DNA from: Bemisia tabaci
Lineage: Eukaryota; Arthropoda; Insecta; Hemiptera; Aleyrodidae
Direction: 5' to 3'
Length of the DNA: 64,000 bases
Assembly (NCBI RefSeq): GCF_918797505.1
Contig: NC_092800.1
Span: forward strand, 19,587,313 to 19,651,312
Under the pieces are notes generated by a model. It had not been told where the DNA came from, made no database searches, and worked only from the letters and a program-made list of their open reading frames with translations. The position numbers and the translations under genes were made by a program. This document shows positions 44,706-64,000 of this stretch, in pieces; within the stretch, counting starts at the first letter, position 1, and every line of letters starts with the position of its first letter.

Positions 44706-45662
44706 CCTGGTAAAAATTGGCAGTAGAATCTGTGTTCCAAAATACCATAGACCTACAGCCAGCTGTAAGATTTTCAATAGCTTCTATAGCCGGCTACACA
44801 ATTTCTTATAGCCTTTTATAGCCGATGGCGACTAAGCAACAGGCAGGCGATAAAGTGTATACTAAACGTTACTAATTACGGATGCTAGGACTTAGTGAGT
44901 TTTTGGAATAGGTACTGCTCTCTTTTTGGGCCGTAGTATCTTGATTTATTGTGCGAGGAAAGCTCCGTACTTTTGATGGATGCCTGCCATTCCTAATATA
45001 TTAGAGCGCCTTCAGTTTCGTATGATACTGTGCAATACCTCTGGCGTGAAATAGTTGCTTCAAGCGCCGTGGCATGCTGCGGCGCGGCAGGTGGGCAGCC
45101 AGCGCGAAACACGCATTGGCGCCTACAAACCTAACAGGGATACTTCACGCGTTGCGCAATTCGTGAAGTATCCCTGTTAGGTTTGTAGGCGCCAGTGCGT
45201 CGCCGCTCCGCTTTGTGCTAGGCTCTAATTTTTGAAATCTGGCGGAGTCAGCGTTATTCAACTCATGATTTTGAAATGTTTGCACATCCTGTATGGATTA
45301 TTCTCATTTTAATTGATGAAAAAAAAATATGTATTAAAGGAAAATGTAATGTGTGTTTTGTAAATATTAAGGTGGTTCCGTATCAAACTTAATGATTTCC
45401 AAAGCACATGAATTTCTACACAATTTCTTGTAGCCTTTTATAATCAATGGCGAAAAAGCAACAGCCAGGCAATAAAGTGTGAAGACCGGCGATAGGAACT
45501 ATAGCCCGGCTGCATAATTTTTTATCACTTCGTATAGCCCGGCCGTATGATTTTCTCCGCACTCTACAGCCAGTTATATGATTTTCTGTAGCCTTCTTTA
45601 GCCGGCTGTAAAAATTTCTATGGTATTTTGAAACGCAGCTCTTATCGCCAATTTATACCAGG
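44706..45662. mobile_element. About 950-bp inverted-repeat element with internal hairpin
   Basis: The ends match as inverted repeats: CCTGGTAAAAATTGGC and CAAAATACCATAG on the left; CCTGGTATAAATTGGC and CAAAATACCATAG when the right end is inverted. Subterminal GGCTATA/AGCCGGCT motifs occur many times, and one block (ACAATTTCTT.TAGCCTTTTATA) is repeated in direct orientation near 44800 and 45420. No transposase frame. It lies between aconitase exon 44431 and its presumed first exon. Confidence 0.7.
45112..45199. repeat. 37-bp-arm hairpin inside the 950-bp element
   Basis: GGCGCCTACAAACCTAACAG running to TACTTCACG is followed by a 12-base loop and then the exact complement, CGTGAAGTA to TTTGTAGGCGCC. 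Only the outer base pairs are mismatched. The surrounding 150 bp is much richer in GC than the rest of the window. Confidence 0.85.
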
Positions 45663-46577
45663 AAGACGTCACGCACTGACTTATAACCCCCTCATATTTC
45701 TCATGAGGAGTCAAGTAGATTTCTGAAGGAAGGGCCGGCCCCCCACCTTCCCCCGCTGAGGGTGTACACTGTGATTCAGGGGGTAGAGGTATGAGAAAAA
45801 CGCAGAGTATTGACCAAACGTGGCGCCTGAAATGGTCAGACGCAACCCACCGCGAATTCTTGAAGGCACCTTGACGCACCATGCGTCCGCTAAAAATATT
45901 GTGGATTGCTCCTTGAAATTAGGCTTGACAGCCAAGTTGGCTGCTAAACCTAACAAGAATTAGGAACACCATGAGTTGCCATACGCTTCGAAAAGTACCA
46001 TGCGGTCAGCAACATTTTCACGAGATGGGTTGACATTGACCATGTTGCGGCAACATTTCCGAAAGGCAGTTCACAGTGTTTCGCAAGGCAGGGTGCGCTG
46101 AGTAAGCGTCATTTCCGACGAAAATATTCCAGGATTTCCGACATGCGCTTTCATACCTAAAGGTCACAGTTGCTAATCAACAACTATTTTCTCCGATTAC
46201 ACGGCTTTGGTAAATTTCAGATAAAATTGTATGACTTCAGCCGGCCGACGCGGGCGGCGGAGTTGGGCAAGATTAGCGCGCCGGGGCGTGAAAAAGATCG
46301 CCCGGGCAACCGCGCAATTCTGATGGCGAATCACGTGCCTTCAATAATTAGCACATGGGCTCCATGGTACTCGACACTGGCGCAATGGACTTTTCCAACC
46401 CATCGGTCAGCCGAGTGGTCGCTCTTGTAGTCCCGAATTTTGCAACTGACTCAGTTAAGAAACAACGTATGTGCCATTAGTTTCCCTATGCACATGAGTG
46501 TTTTTAGAGGTGAGCGAGAAATTGTAGTTCGAAATTGCAAAATGTAGTCCAGCTGATCATTGAACAAGTTGAGAAAT

Positions 46578-46865
46578 ATGGCATCAAAATAAAGTTGATG
46601 GCTAAAGCCGAAAAATGCCTAGCTACATAGAAACGTTTTGTAATTTTCGATTGTGTTTGACTGTTTTTCCAGGAACCAAGCCAATTATCACCTTGAAATT
46701 TTCTTGAAAACAAATAAATAATAGCATCAAAATAAATGTTGATGGCTCGACCCGAAAAATGCCTATCTGCGTTGAAACGTTCCGAAATCTTCGATTGTGT
46801 TTGACTGGTTTTTTTTTTTTGCCAGAAGTCAAGTCAATTATCACTTTGGAATTTTCTGTGAACAT
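46578..46865. repeat. Tandem duplication, period about 150 bp
   Basis: Two diverged copies (about 46578-46710 and 46731-46865). Both contain GCATCAAAATAAA, GTTGATGGCT, CCGAAAAATGCCTA, TTCGATTGTGTTTGACTG and CAATTATCAC in the same order. Confidence 0.75.
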
Positions 46866-46886
46866 TTCAGAATGAGCAAAGGGTGC

Positions 46887-47125
46887 AAATGAGGACTTAT
46901 CTGTAACAATAGCGGATGTGAAAAATTACCTTTTCGAAACACGCTTAAAAAACTGTTTTGTTCACACAAAAATTTAATATGTTTGGCTCTGGCATTATGT
47001 ACAGATCTCGAAGATCACATTTCAAGTATTTTCTCAAAATTTTCTCGATGCCAAAACAGTTTTTTGAGTGTGTTTCGAAAAAGTAATTTTTCACATCAGC
47101 TATTATTACACATAAGTCCTCAAAT
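46887..47125. mobile_element. Foldback element with about 70-bp inverted ends
   Basis: The left arm reads ATGAGGACTTAT then GTGAAAAATTACCTTTTCG. The right arm, inverted, reads TTGAGGACTTAT then GTGAAAAATTACTTTTTCG, followed on both sides by AAAAAACTGTTTTG. No frame of note. Confidence 0.7.
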
Positions 47126-48389
47126 ATGTCTGAAACGACGTCTGTTTGCGATCCGGCGTTTTTGCTTCGCGGCTGAAACTGAACGGGCAAATACCAGATT
47201 TTATGGCAAAATCTAAACTTTTTCTCAATTTCGAAACTATTCATTATTTTTTTTAAAAAAAAGAAGATCCATCAAACAAAATCATTACCTACTTTCAAAA
47301 ATTGCCTCACGACCCAATTTTGCCTCGGATAGCAAGATGGGAAATTGTTTGCATTCCTGGGCACAAGGAAAGAAAATACGCAGAAAATTCCTAGAAAATC
47401 TGTTCGTTGGTTTCTGATGGGAAACTAACAAATTCTAAACGGAGTTTTGCAATGTTGCGATCACAGGTATGCATTTGGCGACTTTGACCAAAGATGAACT
47501 GAAGAATCGATGGCTATCGATTACTTCAAGAACATATTCAAAATTTAGGAGTTCAATTCACTAGAGTTTAATCTCTCTGGGGTATTAAAAAATAATATGG
47601 GAGCGATCATAATCCAGAAATGTTGTGCTCCTCGAATAGGAATTTCAGATATTTTCTTCTTAAGACTACTATTTAGAGCCACAAACATGCAGTCATATCT
47701 CTGGTTTGGTTTGACATTTTGGGCGTTTTCGGCACCGAAGTGTTCTTAGAAAACGCTTCTATGCTTTAACTTCAATAACTACCTACTCTTGAGTTGGAAC
47801 CCTGGTACCTTAGTTGTCAAAAATTCCTCGCCAGAGATATTGATGAACACTCGAGGGGAGGACGCGAAAAGTCAAAACGCCTTCAATTATTTCCATATGC
47901 AACACGGACAACCATAGAACACGAATAGTGGTATCAAGGCGTTAAATACTATAACATAGACGCGCGCTGATAGTGAGTGTTAGCTGGAGAACATGCGGAG
48001 TCCAATGGACTCCCTACACTTTAACAATTCTCTTCGTGAAAGGTGGCAATTATATTTTTCTTTCTTTTTTCTTTACGATTCGAGGACAAGAGCGCACATT
48101 TTTTTAAGGCAACTTACTTACTGGCCGTCACGTGGAGTTTCTAAGCGCAATTTTGCATATTTTACGACTACCTACTCACTTGATTTTCGAGCAGACTTTT
48201 AATTTGAAACGTTTTTTTTTTTTCTTTTTCCAAAATGTCATAATGAAGATTTTACTGCCTCTAGGCGTTTCATTACGACCTGCGACCTGAGCCCATTGCA
48301 GAATTCTCAAAAAAAATTCAAGAAATTTTATTAAACGAAGTTTCATAAAATTTCACATCTTTGCTCACGACCTGAGCGGGTTTACCACA

Positions 48390-48640
48390 TCCATGGCAAA
48401 AGTACAAAACCACGTATCTTCGTCTGCGACGTTGCGGACTTCCTATCATACTTTATTTTTTCTTTGGAAAACTAATTAACGCAACTGCTTGAAAACTTCC
48501 TTGACTTTATTTCTCTATGAAAACAGAATGCTCTGTACAAAATTTTAATCTATACGTTTGGTCTATTTCCATTCGAAAAATTTTTGAAACACCGCGACAG
48601 AGATAAATAGTTCGGGACTTCGGCCATCGATACTCAAGGT
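48390..48640. mobile_element. Foldback MITE, family A, decayed copy
   Basis: It shares with the 7104 copy the ordered blocks ACGTATCTTCG, GCGACGTTGCGGACTTCCTA and, near the other end, AACACCGCGACAGAGATAAAT and CATCGATA. Boundaries are approximate. Confidence 0.5.
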
Positions 48641-48868
48641 CAGTTGCATCAGAAATCTCGCTTGTTGCTCCCACCCCTGCAGGTCATTTGCATCAGAGAG
48701 GGTGTTATGCGGACGTTCTAGTCGTTAGACAAATAAGAGTGAAGAGGCTTAAAGGCTGCCAAAAGCCGGGCTTAAAAATGGAATCGATGGCAACCATCCA
48801 CATGCTTCTCGCGCGCGCCCGACAATCAATGAAAATTTTCACCCACAACCGCTACCGCACCGGCTTCC

Positions 48869-48969
48869 TAACACGAAGGCGTAACTAGACCCTGCGATGA
48901 ACCCTGCCGTCCATAAAATGCAATGCTTTTCAGGGCTCATCTCAATGAGTAGTTACGCTCTTGTATCAG
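48869..48969. mobile_element. About 100-bp palindromic MITE, family G, copy 2
   Basis: The left arm is GAAGGCGTAACTAGACCCTG. The right arm inverted is AAGAGCGTAACTACTCATTG. It matches the copy at 27921-28017. Confidence 0.6.
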
Positions 48970-49710
48970 AAGGGCCACGTTCTGGGGCATTATTTTTGGC
49001 GCCCAACCTTCGTCCGCGAAACCGCGGGTGCATCACCTGACGAGAATATTTTTAACTTTTTCAAAGCTCATCTGCCAAATAGTGCGGAGATAGTTGGGAG
49101 AAATGCAGGGTAACAATTGTAGAGTTAGTTCGAATGGCAGCCGTGTGGAGAGGAGTTCACATGCGTTTATCGAGTCCACCGCACGACGGGGGGTGGGGGG
49201 TTCAAAAACAAGACATTGTCTTCCCCGATTCGGCTATCATTGACAGATTAAGTACTTATTGTTAAAATGTAATTTCGTTCGCGGAGGGCACATAGCACGC
49301 TGGTCTCTGATTCTTCATGCTTCCACATGGCTTAAAGAATGCCGATAAGAACGCCATATTCCTCTTAGGCAATTAAAAAAAGTTTAATTTAGTTTTGCAA
49401 TAATGAGACTTCTATCTTGTCTCATCTCACATTATTATTAGGATTATGGGAGTGAGCAAAACTGCTCTTTTCAGGTACTTAAGTAGGCAAAAAAAAAGCA
49501 CAAGCCTTGTGATCTGCAATCTCACATCACTCAAGATTAAAAATTTATTTTCAAGAATGCTAAAATTCGACATATTCTTTATCTGCTCTTTCATATTCTT
49601 TAATAAATATTTTTATGACATTTCTTTTGGATTTTTAATTACCCAGGAAGAAGTAAGTCACTGTAGGTACATGTTTTTTGTCAACTGATGCCACTTGAAA
49701 AAAGAGAGAG

Positions 49711-49730
49711 AGGGGGGGGGGGGGGGGGGG
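49711..49730. repeat. GA-to-poly-G tract
   Basis: A short GAGAGAGAG run passes into about 18 to 20 consecutive G. A similar G run of about 17 is near 55833-55849. Lengths of such runs are unreliable. Confidence 0.75.
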
Positions 49731-51840
49731 TAAGATGGCTAATTTTGTCACTATCCCTACGGTGAAGAGGAGGATATTTATGTACTTCTGTTTTTTTTTT
49801 AGGCAGATAGGTAAACATATAGAGTAGAGACCTAGTACTAATCCTGGAGTATGTGGAATTAAAAATTAACACAATTTTGACAGGGCATTATCATGCATTA
49901 AATATTTGATACGAGACTAATCAAATTATCTCCACGAAGTCATAAGCACCTGCAAATTCAAGGGTGCTTGAGAGATTACTGAGGAGATGCTGGTGTAGAG
50001 ACTACTCACTTGAACATCGGCAAAAAATGTTTGCCGAAGTGGGAAAGGGCAAGATTTGAGGTATCTATTTTCTCTTATCTCAAAGACTAAGTTTCAATGT
50101 TTTAGTGTTGACATGGAGAAAATTCATGTTTTACTCAATCCCTTAGACATGTTGCAAACAGTGCAACATACAGTTTGTACTTCAGTCTTTTTTCTATGGC
50201 CATTCCACACTTTTGACTTAAGACTCTGCCCAAACGCCACACCATGCAGAAACCATGAAAAATATTTACTCAGCCAATTTGACAGTAAAACATTCTAGAT
50301 ATGAATTTACCGATTATTCTTCCACGCAACAGATACCAACTTAAGAAAAGTATTGGTAGCCCTAAAAATCGCTAAATTTGGAGCTACATGTGCAGTAGAG
50401 CCAAATTAGGTAGCATCCTTGGTCATAATTGATTATGTACGTATCATTAGCTCAGAATCAAAAGTGTGGATGGATGCTCTACCAGCAAAACATTTGAGTG
50501 CAGTGATGATTTGTACTAGTTATACAATGTTAGACTAGAGATCGGAGATGAGATAACGCAATTTACTGGTTAAAAAGGTTATTTTTCTAACCAGAAACAG
50601 ACTGCTTAGAGAGGACGCATTATGTTGAGACAAATGTCAATCTTTGATTACCCCCGAATCAGCACCACTCAACAGGTTAATACATGCAGTCAGATGGCAC
50701 CACTGATGAGTGGTGACCTAAACGAGTCTTGACTTTTCTCTCGACATACGATGAGGACTGCTCTTGGAGATTTCACAGACTGAGACCTAGTCCAGACTTG
50801 AATGTTTTGTTATAGTTTGACAAACTGCAGCGTTTCTTTAGACTCATTTTGGCTGAGGTAAGTCTTCTTTGTCAAATTCATTTCGCCAAAGTTCACACAA
50901 TGTTTGAGCATCTAATCGGCACCTACAGTAACACGCCAATTCGATTCAAGGTACACCATAACCAATGCCATTACCGTTAATCTTGACCAATTCTCTTTGC
51001 TCAGATTAATAGAATTTGCTGGTACAGTACTATTAACATAGACAAAGATGTGGCCCAAGAAAATGAATAGAGCTGAAAGTTAGTCATAACTTGCGAATAT
51101 TTAGAAGCCTTTAAAGATTCATGGGCATCGTCCACTGCAAGCAAACATACTCGTGCATTTCTCAATTCATTTTCATACAGTTTCTTAAATTACTGCAGGG
51201 TCAATGCAGGATTTGGTAGAGGTGAAGTGGACTGTTCTAAAGAAAGTTGCAAAGAACAGTACTTGCGATAGCTTGCGAGCAATGATATGGGTGTGGTTGT
51301 GAAAAAAGTCGCAAGTTTAGATGCAAACGTTACAAATGCTAAGGGTCATGGATAACATGCAGTGCACTATTGATCATTGAAAGGTTCATAATCCTAGAGC
51401 AAATTATTGCAGTCTAAAATTGATGAAGTGGGCACGCAAACTCTCAGAAAATCTGGCGCTGAGAGATCAGGCTGTAGGTTCAAAGAAATGAGTTACTCGA
51501 TGAATTTTAGAGAAGCAAAGCTGACAATTTGAAAGAATCTAGGTCAAATTGCAGGCAACGGATTTTTAAATGGAGCACTAGTCAATTGGTCTGGATCCTC
51601 CCATTGACAAGAGAGGGAAGAAAAAATTCAACTTTGATTTATGAGAACACGTACCTGGCGGTTGAGGACCCGGATGCAATAAGACATGATTACAACTTGA
51701 AACACATAAACGAACTGAATAAAATTTTAACAGACTGCTAACGTTATCACACCCCGATTGCTCTTAGTTGTAGAATAAAAATAAATGTGAGCAATTTGAC
51801 GTTTGAATCTTCAAGAGCAAATTTTTTCCTAACCTCACTG

Positions 51841-52159
51841 CATAGAGAAAAAAAAGGAGGTGTTTGCATTTCGGGCATCTTGGAATTTTTCATAGAGTAT
51901 CTATAGCTTTGATGACGTCATTGGGTACAGCGACGTTTTTATCCTGTCGATTTTCTTGGAAATGGTGTAATTTAAGGGAAAAAGTCATTCTATAAAAAGT
52001 TCTTGAAATTATATAAAGAGTTGATTTAAGTAAAAAAATCGGACATTATGGTCCGTTTTTACAGCGGCAACATAACCCTCAACGAGCGTCTTGTTTACAG
52101 TGATGACGTAGGTGGGTACAAATCCTCAAGATGCAAACACCTCCTTTTTTTTCTCTATG
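51841..52159. mobile_element. MITE with perfect inverted ends and 9-bp target duplication
   Basis: The first 29 bp (CATAGAG, eight A, then GGAGGTGTTTGCAT) recur exactly inverted at the other end. ACCTCACTG flanks both sides (51832-51840 and 52160-52168). A 9-bp duplication is typical of Mutator-like elements, but the superfamily is not proven. The 319-bp body has no frame. It ends about 410 bp before the proposed synaptophysin start codon. Confidence 0.9.
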
Positions 52160-52569
52160 ACCTCACTGTGTTGCCAGTGTCGCTGCCCTATTGCCGAATT
52201 TATGGTTGATCCGGAGTTGCGGAATGTGTCGGTTTCGGTCAGAAAATCTCTTTATTTAAAATTAAATTAATCTAATGAAATGGAAAAAATAATAATTTAG
52301 ATTCTAGAATCTGTCGGTATAACTAAACAAAATTAATACAGAAGTGAATTTTTGGGGGTAATTGTCTGTGGACCAACAACAGCAATTTATTCCGGAAATA
52401 TTTGTTTTGATTCTCAATGAAATTCGATTTCCGGAATCTTACTAAAGCGATAAGGAAGGCATAAGGAAAAGGCCCAAGTTCTCTCCACCCTTGATTTGCA
52501 CTTTCCTTTTCAGTTGTTGCTTTTTTTCGTGTTACGTGTTGTACCAAATAATTATTCGTGTGAAAGATC

Positions 52570-61856
<9,287 letters not shown>

Positions 61857-62653
61857 TCCATAATTTAACAACTTATCATTCCAAATCATGTATCTATTGT
61901 GCTTTTATTTTCTAATTTTTTAACCATTTTTAATGCACTATTCATACTGGCCAGGCCATGTATGTTTACTAAGTCTCCAGTTTTCTTGCTTGATTTTATA
62001 CCACTCTGGTGCAAGTATTTTGCAGCATTGAGGCAAACTTTAATTAATTGATCTCATGTTGTTTGCGTCGCACCCCGAAAAGCATAGGCCTAATTTTTTA
62101 CCATTAAAATTAGGTACTTCACTAGTTTTAAGTCAATCACGAATCGCACATCTACGTTTGTGATGTAATTAAAATTAACAAGATGTAGTTGGTGAATGTT
62201 TCTTTATAGCTTTACAATTCGATTTTTGAATTTTTCATGGATTATTAAGCTACACATCTTTCTTTAATTATCCATCCGTCTCCTGCAATACTACAAGAAG
62301 AGAGAATCTGTACTTCAGGATTTTACAGAACTCACAGCAAAATTCACTTTCGAGTGTAGATTTTGTACTTTCAATCATAGAAATTCTATAAGTTTCTATG
62401 GAAATGAGTTGCACACTTGCTGGTCAACATTTGGTAGCAGCAAAAATTTTGATTTCAAGTAATTCGTTTTACTCTCCCATACATTTTACCAAAGAAAATA
62501 ACCTTGCCTTTTATTGTAATAGTGTCTGTGACTAAACATTCCGTCCCTTCATTTATAATCCAACAAGATTTTCAATGATATTGTCCAAGATGTTGTGGCA
62601 ATATTTTACATCAGACTGAAAAGATCCATCATCCTCTCACCTTTAGTGACCAG
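61857..62653. other. Synaptophysin 3' UTR and spacer before the triple-HTH gene
   Basis: The two genes are in tandem on the plus strand. I see no canonical AATAAA close to the synaptophysin stop, no inverted-repeat element and no other frame of note in this 800 bp. Confidence 0.4.
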
Positions 62654-63946
62654 TTGCGTTCTTTGCGGATGATAATGTCAATGAAGGAAGTCCAAACCTC
62701 AAATAAAGATGAGTCCTCAAAGCGAAGGAGGATTGTGATGACTCTTGAGCAGAAACTCGAAATATTGAACAAACTTGAAGCTGGAATGACCTGTAGCCTC
62801 ATAGGACGCCTCTACCAAACAAACGAATCAACAATACGGACAATCAAGCAGAATGAGAAAGCAATCAGAGATAGCATCCAAAAAGGGACTCCGTCATCAT
62901 CGAAAGTGGTACAGTACCGAAAAAGAGACAAGTCCCGAAAACGAAAAAGGACCGTGTTGAAGCCTGAGGAAAAAATTGAAATTTTCGACACGCTGCAAGC
63001 CGGGATGACGTGCAGCAACATTGGACGTCAGATTCATAGGAATGAATCAAAAATTCGGTCAATCAAACAGAACAAGAAAGCTATCCGAGGTCACATTCAC
63101 AATGAGGCAGCTTCTCAACCTTCACCTAAAGTAGCCCAGGACACAAACAAAATCAAACCACGAAAACGATCAAGGGTCGTCATGACACTCGAGCAAAAAC
63201 TTGAAATCCTGGACAAAATTCAAGGCGGAATGACTTGCAGCGACATCGGACGCTTGTATCACACAAATGAATCGACAATTCGGACCATCAAGCAGAATGA
63301 GAAAGCCATCCGAGAAAGCATTCAAAATGGGACCCCAACATCAGTGAAAGTGACTCGATACCCACGAAACAAAGTTCTCGAGCAGGCCGAACAAATTCTA
63401 AGCGAATGGATCAAAAGTACAGAAGCACAGAATCTTCCAAGTGCTTCTGACATCCGGAACAAAGCAAAAGAGCTGTACGAACAACTGGCTCAAGGCCAGA
63501 AATGTGACAGCTTTTGCGCTAGTAAGGGCTGGTACGATAATTTTAAGAAACGGTTTATTCACCAACATGTACAGTCCCCAACAGATGGACCATTCTCTAT
63601 GTCATACGAATCTGCTCTTTTACCGGAGTGTTCGGTTCAAGAGCCAAAAGATCTTGTGCTTTGCATCGTAAAAGAGGAGAAAGAAGACTTAGCCGAGGAT
63701 CAATATAGTTATGATGGGCCTTCCGAGTACTCGGAAGAAGAGAAAGGGGATTCATTTGATGTTCAGTTTGGTCTAGATGGTCTCACCAAATTCCTGTGGA
63801 AGGCTAAGGAATTGTGCGAATTTGTAGTTGATCTGGACCCTGATCCAGAGCGGAGTATGAAGTTTGCAGAAGCTCTGGAGCAGGCTATTTTACCATATCA
63901 AATGCTTAGAGATAATTTGATGATGGATGTGGATGAACAATCGTAA
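62654..63946 (+). CDS. pogo/CENP-B-like DNA-binding protein with three tandem HTH repeats
   Basis: One exon, 430 aa. Three copies of a psq/CENP-B N-terminal helix-turn-helix of about 53 residues lie at about 23-75, 95-147 and 171-225. Each has a basic lead (SKRRR, SRKRKR, RKRSR), a KLEIL/KIEIF helix, GMTCS, IGR, and a NES.IR.IKQN.KAI recognition helix. A CENP-B/Tc5-type second HTH follows at 241-303 (ASDIRNKAKELYEQL, GWYDNFKKRF). The tail (about 330-430) is acidic. No DDE transposase domain follows, so this is not an autonomous transposase. Jerky/Tigger proteins normally carry one first HTH. Probable role: nuclear DNA binding, domesticated from a pogo transposon; target unknown. Two further in-frame ATGs (codons 6 and 8) precede the first repeat, so the true start may be slightly later. 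A 5' non-coding exon is possible. Confidence 0.85.
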   Translation: MRSLRMIMSMKEVQTSNKDESSKRRRIVMTLEQKLEILNKLEAGMTCSLIGRLYQTNESTIRTIKQNEKAIRDSIQKGTPSSSKVVQYRKRDKSRKRKRTVLKPEEKIEIFDTLQAGMTCSNIGRQIHRNESKIRSIKQNKKAIRGHIHNEAASQPSPKVAQDTNKIKPRKRSRVVMTLEQKLEILDKIQGGMTCSDIGRLYHTNESTIRTIKQNEKAIRESIQNGTPTSVKVTRYPRNKVLEQAEQILSEWIKSTEAQNLPSASDIRNKAKELYEQLAQGQKCDSFCASKGWYDNFKKRFIHQHVQSPTDGPFSMSYESALLPECSVQEPKDLVLCIVKEEKEDLAEDQYSYDGPSEYSEEEKGDSFDVQFGLDGLTKFLWKAKELCEFVVDLDPDPERSMKFAEALEQAILPYQMLRDNLMMDVDEQS

Positions 63947-64000
63947 CAGACTAATTTTTAGCAAAGGTGATTTTCTGCTGCCGGGATCAAACATGTGTCT

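Larger units (their letters stand above)
44432..52569. other. Eight-kilobase repeat-rich spacer between aconitase and synaptophysin
   Basis: The two genes are divergent, so both promoters and the missing aconitase 5' exon should lie here. The sequence is otherwise filled by a 950-bp inverted-repeat element (44706-45662), a GC-rich patch (46230-46320), a tandem duplication (46578-46865), a foldback (46887-47125), MITEs at 48390, 48869 and 51841, and a G run near 49711-49730. None of the short frames here has a recognisable domain. Confidence 0.5.

Noticed and set aside
45026..45062. Candidate aconitase first exon encoding a basic peptide
   Set aside because: Joining it to the exon at 44431 gives a premature stop in the shifted frame.
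45112..45199. Hairpin considered as a rho-independent terminator or microRNA precursor
   Set aside because: Terminators of that kind do not apply in an animal genome, and its place inside a repeat element makes a conserved microRNA unlikely without read support.
46230..46320. GC-rich patch considered as a tRNA gene or CpG-island promoter
   Set aside because: No cloverleaf or A/B box pair could be fitted, and promoter status cannot be shown from composition alone.
47318..47350. Candidate aconitase first exon giving a transit-like peptide with a GTGAGG donor
   Set aside because: Its phase would shift the downstream aconitase frame, so it cannot join to 44431.

Overview
The window is nuclear DNA of an animal, almost certainly an insect. 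It is AT-rich, its genes are split by many GT-AG introns, and inverted-repeat DNA elements are scattered through introns and spacers. The encoded proteins (Smurf, SIAH/sina-like, hexosaminidase D, THAP, mitochondrial aconitase, synaptophysin, a pogo/CENP-B-like protein) fit an arthropod. A hemipteran such as a whitefly is my guess and is not demonstrated. There is no bacterial, organellar or viral gene set, rRNA, tRNA or CRISPR that I can support.

Layout. 1067-14198 (-): Smurf, a C2-WW-WW-WW-HECT ubiquitin ligase. I resolved 14 coding exons that join in frame to 804 aa. 16127-16945 (+): an intronless SIAH/sina-like RING protein. 18696-29326 (-): hexosaminidase D, 11 exons, 474 aa. 29974-30891 (-): an intronless THAP-domain protein, 305 aa. 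34774-44431 (-): mitochondrial aconitase. Nine exons give 775 aa, and a very short 5' coding exon was not located. 52570-61856 (+): a synaptophysin-family vesicle membrane protein, with a proposed 12-base first coding exon, 233 aa. 62654-63946 (+): an intronless pogo/CENP-B-like DNA-binding protein with three tandem copies of its first helix-turn-helix and no transposase domain.

The genes look independent and share no pathway, although two ubiquitin ligases (Smurf and the SIAH-like gene) lie side by side and divergently. Exon boundaries come from reading frame, splice consensus and remembered family sequences. The sums 2415, 1425 and 2328 nt, and 702 nt with the proposed first exon, are all multiples of three, which supports the models.

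Between exons are at least fifteen small non-autonomous elements or long foldbacks. The clearest are a 319-bp element with perfect inverted ends and a 9-bp target duplication (51841-52159), a hAT-like MITE with an 8-bp duplication (53925-54086), a pogo-like MITE flanked by TA (23666-23812), a nested insertion (19298-19577), and near-perfect hairpins of about 400 bp (31376-31779 and 60977-61425). The most unusual protein is the triple-HTH gene at 62654-63946.
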